A DNA stretch of 64,000 nucleotides from Escarpia spicata. Lineage: Eukaryota > Annelida > Polychaeta > Sabellida > Siboglinidae. A program made the translations under genes and the position numbers. The stretch lies in the NCBI GenBank assembly GCA_963995525.1, contig OZ023214.1, positions 43,023,998 to 43,087,997 of the forward strand, written 5' to 3'. This document shows positions 54,691 through 64,000 of the stretch, piece after piece (the stretch's first letter is position 1; every line of letters starts with the position of its first letter). The notes beneath the pieces are model-generated. The model saw only the letters and a program-made list of their open reading frames with translations, ran no database searches and was not told the origin of the DNA.

Positions 54691-57081
54691 ACAGTTATCA
54701 AAGAGATATAGAAAGAGAGTGAGAGTTGTCAAATCCTTTTTGAAAGGATATGCCAAGTGTATCTTTAAAATGACCTAGAAAAAACAGTTAACATTGGTTC
54801 TGTCAAGGGGCGAGATGGGATGCCCATATAGGGATATGCATCTATGGTGCAATATCCTGCTATACGAGTATCTTGAACTGTTTTCTAAATTAAAAGCAAA
54901 TGGTGCATTTTTGTGTGTTTAATTGTCCAGTTACTGCTAAGACATAGTTAAGATTTTCTTGATATTCTTGTAACAGTGTTTGACAATGTGTTTGACACCA
55001 TAAGATTACCCTCGAATGTGCAAGTTCTCGTCAGATGCATGACAGTTGGCATGTCTGCAAATGACACAAGACCAAAGTTAAGATGAGCAGTAAAACATGC
55101 ATGTATCTGTCACTGCCTGAGACATGTGAAGTATGATGCACCGACACACCTGAGAATGGGAGATCAATCATTCTCTCTCAGGTGTAATTCCGCCACTGCA
55201 ATTGCACCTATGACACACTGTCAGCAGGACACCAATGCGTGACATCATATAGGTTCTCTATCAGTGGCTGACGTCACAGCCAGCTGTCACTGTGGTCATG
55301 CATGCAGGCATGCACACCTGTGTTTATAAATGTTACCATTAGGGCCACATGAGAGCATTCATACTGCTCTGGTGACAGCCATTACATCATACTTAGTTAT
55401 CGCCAACATTCATACACCTACCGAATTTTCAGTGTCAAAATCCGGGTGAATTTAAAAAACAGTATTAAAACATCCAATTGCCCCCCTTGAGGCTCACCAA
55501 AACATCCAAATGCTCCCCTGTAAGACAACAATTGGGGAGTTTTTTGTTCGGGAAGCCAGAGTTACACAATAAATCCAGGAGACTCCTGGATAATGCAGGA
55601 GGGTTGGCAGGTATACATTCACCAGTGGTAGTCTGGAGCCGTACTTACTCGTATCAGTTTCAGGAACAAGAACATTATTGTCTGTGTTACATCCATGTTC
55701 TGTGTAGCATAGTTGAAAGTCCAAATTAGTCTCTTTGAAAACGAATATATATATATATAATATATTATATATATTTCTGGGGTAAATTTTACATCATTAT
55801 TTTTATCCATCCATAGTATGTACACAAGAACTAGTTATGAACAACTGGCCAGTTGCCTTTCAAACTCGGTGCATTTGAGAGAGAAGACTAGACAAATATT
55901 TGACTGTTCTGTTTGTTGGAAATTGAGTGGCTTGCCGCAGCTGTGAGCCTAAGTTGACAGACTCTTTTTAAGTTGCTGTATACACCATAATTGCACGCAC
56001 AGCCTAAATATATAGCTCCGAATGACATCAGCAGTCGTTGGCTATTAATACCTGAAGCCAGGTACACTGTGTTAACCTATGTGTACTAAACCAGTACTTG
56101 GAGTTTCATCTTCGGAACATATGGCAATGTTGACACATTGCTGACATTGCTATTTTTATGTTTGTTTTCATTTTATTGTTTATGTTATGTAGGTTAGTCA
56201 CCAGGAATGTACCATTTCACAAACATTATTATAAGTTCGTAAGCCCAATGATACTCTTTAAAATCGATTTTGCTCCTTAATTAACACTGATCTTGTGTAC
56301 TGAAAACTATCAACACCAGGACGTGCCACCAGGACACTTTTACCTTTGCCGGTGTGTCATAGAAATAGTGTCCTCTGTAATATGGCAGCGGCTTTTGGCA
56401 TTTTGAAAAAAACTCCATAATTAACAACAAATTCTGTTTAATGATGAATTTTCCTTATGAGCTCATTGTCTTAGTGAATCAATGCACACTCCCTAGTCCC
56501 CACCATACCCTGACCCCAGTGCAAACTGTATACCCTTTGGTAACCAATATTGATTGACCTGTTCTCGATCTGTCTCTCAATAGGTATAGAAATTTTGTAA
56601 TCCAAACTTACACACCTAACCGATAGAAAGTGTTCTCACAAAGGTAAAGTGTACTTTTGGACTGTGCCTGCCAGGAGATATATGGGGCTGAGTGTATTAA
56701 GTTTACTGTGCTCAATTGCTAATTAAACAAAACGTGGTTAATAGCTAGCTGATTTCCACTATGGCTATACCATGTATATGATGTGTATAAAGTATCATGA
56801 CATATTTTCTGTAATCATGAGTTTATAATTATTTTTCCAGGTCACCCCGTTGTAGTAGTTTTTTTATATTTTATTTGAAAATTGACAAAACCGTCACACA
56901 AACAAGCAGCAAGTGTTACATAATGCACTAAACATTCACCCACATATGCGTGAAGGTCCCCTACTTGCCTGTAGTAATTTTGAGTGATGTGATATGTAAA
57001 TAACTGTACGTGTAATGTATCAAACATTTCTATTCAGTTTCTCTGAATAAATGTCAAGCTGACTTATGCTATTAACTTACT
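54691..57081. other. No gene recognised
   Basis: AT-rich. It holds a small hairpin CACCTGAGAATG...CATTCTC(TCTC)AGGTG near 55148-55184 and a TA repeat at 55745-55775. Confidence 0.5.
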
Positions 57082-57099
57082 ATGCCATTTTCATTCCCT

Positions 57100-57480
57100 G
57101 GCAGAGTGGAGCATAGGCCATTCTGCTCACAGAGTTGTTATTTGGCCCAAAGTGCGGGTGAGAGGTTGGAGGTTGTTGCGGGACAAGCCTTGGTTGTTAT
57201 TTGGTCAAAATTAAGTGAGAATCACATAATAGTTGATAATTGGTCAAGAGTGGGAGTAGGAGAATGCATGGTTGTTATTTGGTCAGTTGTGTGAGTCATA
57301 GAATGGTTGTTATTTGGTCATGGGTGTGAGTCATAGAATGGTTGTTATTTGGTCAAGTGTGTGAGTCAGAGAATGGTTGTAATTTGGTCAAAATGTGTCG
57401 GAGAATGGTTGCTATTTGGTCAGAAGTGTGAGTCAGAGAATGGTTGTTATTTGGTCAGGACTGGAAGTCATAGAATGAAG
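57100..57480 (+). repeat. About 33-bp minisatellite
   Basis: Units of the type GAGTCATAGAATGGTTGTTA plus TTTGGTCAAGTGT, most regular at 57285-57480 with about six units, preceded by more diverged units from about 57130. Confidence 0.85.
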
Positions 57481-57834
57481 GTTGGTACATGATAAGATTC
57501 AGTAGCGTTGTGGCGTGACTTTGTGGCTAGGACCTCTAGGTATGTTTCTGAGCTGCTGGGTACATTGACGTCAACAAGTGCTGTAGATATAATGCACGGT
57601 TAGTCGACCATTACTTGGACTAGTTAGTTCACTGTCCAGTCTGTTAAGGCTCTCGCAGTGACTGACTTACTTACTATCACGGACACTTCAAGATCATTGC
57701 CATAGTCACCATTTCGATCATAATTGTGATCATACTTTATTGCGGCATTGCTTTGTCAGTTGACGAATGATTGGTGATTTCAGTATTGATAGCCACTATG
57801 GCAGTCGGACATAAGAAAAGTTCAACATTAGCTT

Positions 57835-57890
57835 ACATAAGACTTACATAAGACTTACATAAGACTTACATAAGACTTATTTATTAAGTA
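57835..57890 (+). repeat. 11-bp tandem repeat ACATAAGACTT
   Basis: Four to five near-perfect units in a row. Confidence 0.9.
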
Positions 57891-58559
57891 AGAGTGTTTG
57901 GACAGTAACTTAGCGAGTAGATATGAGTATCTGTGTGCATTTCATATGTTAAAAATACAGCTCAGATCCATGTTCATGCAGATCACAAGTAGAACAATTT
58001 CTCATTATACCACATGAACAAATTAAGAAGTCTTTGAAGTGGGTTTCTGTATGTTAGGCACTCACTTATTATGGTCTATCATTACTAAGGCAGTTATATA
58101 ATAATCTTACCTGCATATTATATTATAGTTGTGTTTTAGGCTTACTACATATCGATCAACAAAGTACCATGTGCATATATGTATCAATAAAGTGCAGTTT
58201 TATATCGATCAATCAATAAATGTTTTTAATTTAGACACATCCATGCCTGGATTTCAATTTACAGAGATGCATATTTCCTGACCATGTAATATTATGTACC
58301 CCATAATGCCACTGTATCAGTTCAACAGTATCATAATTAACCACAATTATAATTTTCAAACGCTGTTTTAACTTTTGTCATAAACATAATGTAAGTCATT
58401 TCCAGGCATGGATGGACACGTGTGCCTTACAAAGTGCTTAAAAAGTTATCGATCGGTCATCACCTACAGGCAGATCTGAGATCAGATATTGATGCTGCAC
58501 CATGGCTGGCACACAATTTTGAACATGTTTGATTACCTAATTGTGTAGGCGTAATCCGG

Positions 58560-58960
58560 TTCCCCTGTTGGAATGTTGATATGTACGTGTAAAGGGTGTT
58601 TCCTAACAACTGGCTGATTGTTCTGTGCTATTTTATTTTAATCATATAATTGCACTGTATTCCACCTACTTAAATAACACCTGTGATGATGAACTTGTTC
58701 CTGTACTGATGGTTGTGATATGTAAGTGTAAATTATGTTTCCTAACAACTGGCTGATTATTCTGTGCTATTTTATTTTATTTTAATCATAATTGCACTGT
58801 ATTCCACCTAGTTAAATAACACCTGTGATGATGAACTTGTTCCTGTACTGATGGTTGTGATACATAAGTGTAAATGATGTTTCCTAACAACTGGCTGATT
58901 GTTCTGTGCTATTTTATTTTAATCATATGTAATTCATTGAATCAGTGTTCTCAGTTACAC
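58560..58960 (+). repeat. About 140-bp tandem repeat, nearly three units
   Basis: TTTCCTAACAACTGGCTGAT recurs at about 58599, 58738 and 58879, followed each time by CTGTGCTATTTTATTTTA; the first two units also share the CCTGTGATGATGAACTTG part. Confidence 0.9.
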
Positions 58961-59084
58961 ATGTGTACTTATTTATTAATTTATTTATTTAGTGCATTCT
59001 TAAATAGTGAACAACACGAGAATTTCCCCATGAGGGACAATAAAGGTATTTTGAATTTGTATATGATATAATAAATATATAGTA

Positions 59085-59715
59085 AAAGTATGAACACACT
59101 CTGTTCATGCTCCCTACGAACCCATTGCCAGTGAGCTATGGACGTTGTCCGCTAGAATACTGTGTATGAACACACTCTGTTCATGCACTCTATGAACCCA
59201 TTGCCAGTGAGCTATGGACGTTGCCCGCTAATGTACTGTGTATGTGTATGAACACACTCTGTTCATGCACCCTACGAACCCATTGCCAATGAGCTATGGA
59301 CGTTGCCCGCTAGTATACTGTGTATGAACACACTCTGTTCATGCTCCCTACGAACCCATTGCCAGTGAGCTATGGATGTTGCCCGCTAGTATACTGTGTA
59401 TGAACACACTCTGTTCATGCTCTCTACGAACCCATTGCCAGTGAGCTATGGACGTTGTCCGCTAGTATACTGTGTATGAACACACTCTGTTCATGCACCC
59501 TATGAACCCATTGCCAGTGAGCTATGGATGTTGCCCGCTAATGTACTGTGTATGTGTATGAACACACTCTGTTCATGCACCCTACGAACCCATTGCCAAT
59601 GAGCTATGGACGTTGCTCGCTAGTATACTGTGTATGAACACACTCTGTTCATGCTCCCTACGAACCCATTGCCAGTGAGCTATGGACGTTGTCTGTTAGT
59701 GTACTGTGTATGTTG
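59085..59715 (+). repeat. 76/82-bp tandem array, eight units, four-unit higher order
   Basis: Unit starts (TGAACACACTCTGTTCATGC) are at 59091, 59167, 59249, 59325, 59401, 59477, 59559 and 59635. Spacing is 76, 82, 76, 76, 76, 82, 76. The 82-bp units and the neighbours that share variants recur at 310 bp. Each unit contains an inverted repeat TGAACA-CACTC-TGTTCA. Confidence 0.93.
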
Positions 59716-60233
59716 ATCTAAGTAAGGCAACTTAAAATTATCATCGACTGTACATTGATCTAAGATAGCCACAGCCAGCTGGCCTTGGGCAGGGAGCCAA
59801 TGACCCTCTTGTGCATGTGTGTCGAGCCTGAACCAAATTGGCCGCAATCGTGATGAATGCGAGCAACGTAGCAGCTATAGAATCTGCCCCAGGAAGCTTC
59901 GGAGGTCAAATCCTGGCTATTACCTTGGCCGTACCTGCATGACAACACCATTGGTTGCTACAGTTACACGTCACAGTACCACTAACCTCACTTGAAGGCA
60001 GCACACAATTAGTTGAATGTCATTAGGTTGTTTGGCATTGTGATATCTGATGAGGTCGGTGCTGATCAATGGCATGCGTACGCGGTTCTATGGCCTGACG
60101 TTATTAAGTGAATTAATTGCTGGCTTCAAGACCAATGCACGTCTGGCACATTGATGGCCGGGTTGACCCACACTGAACCTGAAGCTACTTCGAGTGTCGC
60201 TCGGAAGATGATGTTAGGGTTCTTACATTGCAG
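59716..60233. other. Upstream of TP53INP coding exon 1; intron
   Basis: No exon recognised. It ends with the acceptor TTCTTACATTGCAG at 60233. Confidence 0.5.
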
Positions 60234-60378
60234 ATCAAAATGCTTAGCGGACTTTCGAGCTACTTCTTTGGAGGTGGAGTAGGGGAGGCACAGTGTGGGC
60301 CATCAGATGACACTGCAGAGGAGTCGCAACTCAAGACGTCCCCAGCCGAGGATGAGTGGGTGCTTGTCGACAAGTCAA
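60234..60378 (+). CDS. TP53INP: TP53INP coding exon 1 (LIR motif)
   Basis: The exon follows TACATTGCAG and ends at TCAA|GTACGT (donor at 60379), phase 1. It encodes MLSGLSSYFFGGGVGEAQCG to DEWVLVDKS. The N-terminal hydrophobic FxxFFGG-like start corresponds to MFQRLNKMFVG in human TP53INP1. Confidence 0.93.
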
Positions 60379-63300
60379 GTACGTGCTGCATTTTTTAGTT
60401 TAATTTACAGTTTAAGTTAAGGTTTTGTGTTATTTATTGTTATAAGAATTGTTGTGAATAATAAGATTGAAATAGAAACTAGGTATAAAATTGTGGTATC
60501 ATTAGCAAAATTGCAATGTAATATCGTAAATCTTAATACTCTGTAGTTGGTTGTTTTAAACTTTAAAGTGAACACACTCAGTTACATAGGCCAGTTTTAA
60601 ACTATGTGAATCTTACAAAACTGCTAGCTTTCTTAGCAGGAAATTGTAATTCCATGTGTCTTTGCTTTGCATTTCTTGTCCTTCTTTGTTCTCTGTTTCT
60701 GAAAATTACTTTCTTAGGCATGATGAGATGTCTGCAGCCAATACTGTTGTGCAAAACACTGTATGCTTACCCTTTCTAAGCCCGCATTACTCTCTCATCT
60801 TTTCATTGTTTCATTATTAGGGCAATGGACTATGTCATGTCATGTCAGTGTTTAGAAAATACATGTTTGTTGACCCATAATGTTGCTTCCTGCATGGTGT
60901 ATGAACAGCGCCCATTTCCAAACCTGCTAAAATGAGTTATTCATTTGGCAATATTAGAAATGTGCATTATAGCTCGATGGTTGAATTTTGCATTTCAGCA
61001 AACTTCAAACGTTTGGTGATACAGGTGCTAATTACGCTGGCTCCCTCTTAGTCATATTTGTATGTGTGCATGTTTATATGTGTGTGTGTGCGTGTGCATG
61101 TGTACATGGACGCATGTGTGTATGTCTGCATCATGCAAATTTGGATGAGTGCGTGTGAGTACAGATTCGTGCAATACGGTACATAGTGATTGCTTCAGTC
61201 TTTCTCAGCTTGCTTTAAGCAATTATGCTATTTAAATATCCCATTGCTTAACACGGACTGCAATGCCATTCTTAAGAAATATTGTGAGGATGGGACTTAA
61301 ATCAGAAATGTGTTATTGCAGCAGTCAAACAAAACGTGTGTACTAGCTGGGAGAGAGGAATCAGCTTGGTTGCCCTAGCAGCCATCTTTTTATAGCGCGT
61401 TCTATATGTGTCTCGGTGACAACTGAATATATCTTGGCAACACCTGGGCAAGTAAAAAACATTGCAAGTCTGCATATGTTAGTGTCGGCTACATACAGTA
61501 TTACTTACCTGTCAAACAGCTAGGTCAGGTGTAGCTTCTGTTTACAAATGCACACGCTGCAGATGTGCCCAAAATGAGCAAGATGATGGTTATGCTATTT
61601 TGGTGCAGGACTGTTCTGAATTATATTGAAACAATATAATGTTGTGTGGGTGTAGAGAGTGAGTGTGTGTGTGTGTGTCCATACGTGCATGTGGGTGCAT
61701 GCGTGCATGCCACTTCATTATGACCACGTGAAATTAAACAGAATAGAATAAGATCACTCAACAGAATGTTTCTTTGCTTGCAGCCTGACCTCCTACTACT
61801 GTATTCATGCATTGCTTTGTGTTTCCAGCCTGTTTTGTCCAGCTACTGTATACCCTGCTTGCTGTTTAGTTCTCCATGAGTGATATTTAACATTGTGGCT
61901 AGGTGGCACCACATGTAGAGCTAGTAATGCTTTCATTGTCTGCTAAGTGGCAACACAATCTTACACATATATATATCTTTTGTTATGCCATCAGAAAATT
62001 CTTCATTCCTCATACACATGGGGATTTTTTGGCCAAGCAAATAATGTACATACACAAAAATCTTACATTTTACGTGATGTAAATTACCATGCGAGTTGAG
62101 AGTAAACATTTGTTGGCATGTTATTGCACCTTGTCAAATACCCTCATGGAGAACTTTGTTTGTGTCATTTATAGTTCATTGCTGCATGATCTATCTGTAC
62201 CTGCTGTCTTCTGCATGCCTAATTATCAGTCAGGAATTCAAGGTATTGGTTGAGCTGGAAGAATAAATTAACTAGCCATTCCAGATAGAATTACCGTATT
62301 CGTTTTATTAAGCGTACATGCCCTAATTTGCGTACACCCCCGTTTTTCTTCTTAGCAGCATTTGACACTGCGACAGTGACCTCCAGTGCCAACCTAGACT
62401 GTTGAATCACTGTAATTTAATTTCTACAAAGTCATACTAGATGCAAAGCTCAGCTTTGAAAAAGTATTAAAATGTCCACCTAAACGATCACACTTTACAG
62501 TGTTCAGGTATCCTGTTGCTCATATGTGAGATGCATAAATCGCTTGCCAGTCATGTCTGCCGAGATGGTTGTACCTAGGAACCCCAGAAATGTATGCTTA
62601 ATAGAACAAAAACTGTAAATCGTATTGGTTGCAAAGCAGAGACAGGTTTGTGCTTTACTAGCTCATTTATTTTCAAACAAACACCTAGTTATAATAAATT
62701 ATATAAACTAATTTTTATTATGTGTTGGAAAAACTATTTTTAAAATGTGGGAAAAGGGTAAACAGCAGTGTAGCATTTACAGTGTCATCTTACACATACC
62801 CGGTAGTTTACTCCTAGCAAGTGTACTGTAATGCTAATGATAAGCCTAAGAGGTCACAACTGTATGTAAGAAATACAAATAAACTTTACAATTAATTCAT
62901 CAATACAATTCCTTTTATCACTGTAAAGAACCTTGGTTATAACTCTGCCCCATGGAAGTACCAGGTGATCAGCATGTGACCCTTTATGAGAGCAGTGGTT
63001 CCGTTACAATTTTAAATCACAAGTAAACAAACATACGGAAAATTGTCAGTCCAAAAATGAGCATGCTTTCAGTATGTACATAAAGCTTACAGTATGGTTG
63101 ATAGTGAAATCTAAACACAAAAGACAGTTCAGTTAGTAACATATATAATAAACATGTCTCATGTGGTAATTGCATGAGACAGTGTATCAAGATAGACAGT
63201 AGAATACCTCACCAACGTAGAGTAACTTAGGTAGTCCTTTCTAATTCCATTTTCTAGGTAATTTTAGTGTAGCTGTCCTTTGCTGAATTGTTCCATGTTC

Positions 63301-64000
63301 TTTGAGATTTATTTTGCAGTTTTTGATTGGTTTTCTCCTCGTAGGTTGTGTGTGCTCACCTGCAGGAACTCTGTCTGCTAACCTTCACCAATGTCATTTG
63401 TAGGTCGGCAGAACAGCCCTCAGCTGAGGCTGAAGGTCGCTAGGCGGAGTAAGCGGGAAATGCGTCATGTGTCGTCCGTCTGTAGGTCACGCTCCATGTC
63501 TAGGGAATCGGCACCGCAAGGTGGCAGCACCACAGGCGACCAGATGAGCGATGACTCGAGTGATCACTCACTCCCCGAACATGTTCTTTACCCCAGTCTT
63601 GAGGAAAGCTGGTTAGTGACCCCGCCCCCTTGTTTCACTGCAGGGGGTACATCGCCGGAGCATGTGCAGAGCAGCCCCATGGAAGATCTGCTCATAGAGC
63701 ACCCCAGTATGTCGGTGTACACGGCGCGGGGGCGTCCTGGCAGCACTGGGGTAGATAGCGCGCCATCGTCTGACGATGATTCTGACGCTGGTCCGCCCGA
63801 ACCGACGGCGGTGCTACCACAACCCATGCACCGCCCGCACGCTGTCGCGGCGCATGCCGGACTCACTGCGCATGTTAAAGCTGTGAAAATGATGCAAGCC
63901 GCTGAGAAGCGGCACTCCGACCGCAGGATCGGCAGGAAAAATCTAGAACGCAACAACAAGGTACGTGACTACCAGGCCCATGCCAAACGTCACCAACGCA
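60240..64000 (+). CDS. TP53INP: TP53INP / DOR homologue (C-terminus outside window)
   Basis: The coding sequence joins 60240-60378 and 63404 to beyond 64000 (245 residues seen). The ATG follows the acceptor at 60233 by 6 nt. Residues 36-44 (AEDEWVLVD) form the LC3-interacting region (W40-x-x-V43, after acids). Residues 112-128 (LEESWLVTPPPCFTAGG) and 136-152 (SSPMEDLLIEHPSMSVY) are the two signature blocks of the family. Residues near 224-245 (KNLERNNKVRDYQ, basic) match the C-terminal region of animal DOR proteins. Known roles: Atg8/LC3 binding in autophagy, nuclear-cytoplasmic shuttling and nuclear receptor coactivation. A 5' non-coding exon must exist. The end of the protein is cut by the window. 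Confidence 0.95.
60379..63403. other. TP53INP intron
   Basis: About 3.0 kb, AT-rich, with GT-rich microsatellites at 61070-61125 and 61655-61680. No exon or transposon is recognised inside it. Confidence 0.7.
63404..64000 (+). CDS. TP53INP: TP53INP coding exon 2 (incomplete at window end)
   Basis: The acceptor is TCATTTGTAG ending at 63403. The frame is open to 64000. AAG|GTACGT at 63961 looks like a donor, but the following frame VRDYQAHAKRHQR resembles the family C-terminus, so I read through it. Confidence 0.92.

Noticed and set aside
63961..63966. AAG|GTACGT as a splice donor ending TP53INP exon 2
   Set aside because: The following residues VRDYQAHAKRHQR fit the basic C-terminus of DOR proteins, so read-through is preferred; it could still be used as an alternative site.

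Overview
This is a eukaryotic (animal) genomic window. It contains split genes with GT-AG introns, long AT-rich introns and intergenic space, microsatellites and minisatellites, and a mixed transposon load (non-LTR, LTR and DNA elements). Three conserved bilaterian genes are recognisable. The repeat content suggests a marine or other non-model invertebrate, but I cannot name the phylum from the sequence alone.

Layout. (1) About 1-10,930, plus strand: the 3' part of NCOA5 (nuclear receptor coactivator 5), eight coding exons from 3905 to 10650. Its reading frame passes through every splice junction. The first exon carries an RRM RNP1 motif. The upstream intron (1-3904) holds a tRNA-derived SINE and a 3-kb repeat, inside which sits a TTAA-flanked Kolobok-like DNA transposon with a broken THAP domain. 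A minisatellite in the intron after exon b copies that exon's 3' end and its 5' splice site about ten times. (2) About 11,000-26,360: intergenic, with a second copy of the 3-kb repeat, decayed non-LTR reverse transcriptase pieces, another duplicated repeat, a small TTAA MITE and a Ty3/gypsy tail fragment. (3) 26365-31075, minus strand: a complete, young Ty3/gypsy retrotransposon with short near-identical LTRs and open gag and pol. (4) 31,076-36,900: intergenic, with a pogo-like MITE, a CR1/jockey-like LINE, a second THAP remnant and three evenly spaced direct repeats. (5) 36910-46168, minus strand: a C19orf12 homologue with two coding exons split by an 8.8-kb intron filled with plus-strand (antisense) LINEs and a foldback element. 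(6) 47512-49055: a hAT-type non-autonomous element with an 8-bp target duplication, carrying a large palindrome and a LINE tail. (7) 49,064-60,233: minisatellites, a possible shared promoter region near 51-52 kb, and an array of 76/82-bp repeats with a four-unit higher-order period. (8) 60240-64000, plus strand: a TP53INP/DOR homologue whose last exon runs off the window.

How the genes relate. NCOA5 and TP53INP/DOR are both nuclear-receptor coactivators in the systems where they have been studied, and DOR/TP53INP also acts in autophagy through an Atg8-binding motif that is visible here. C19orf12 is a small membrane-associated protein of mitochondria and ER. They are separate transcription units. 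C19orf12 and TP53INP are divergently arranged and may share a promoter region; this is inference.

Limits. Splice sites, frames and repeats were read by eye. Family names rest on motif recognition, not on searches. 5' non-coding exons and promoters were not located with confidence.
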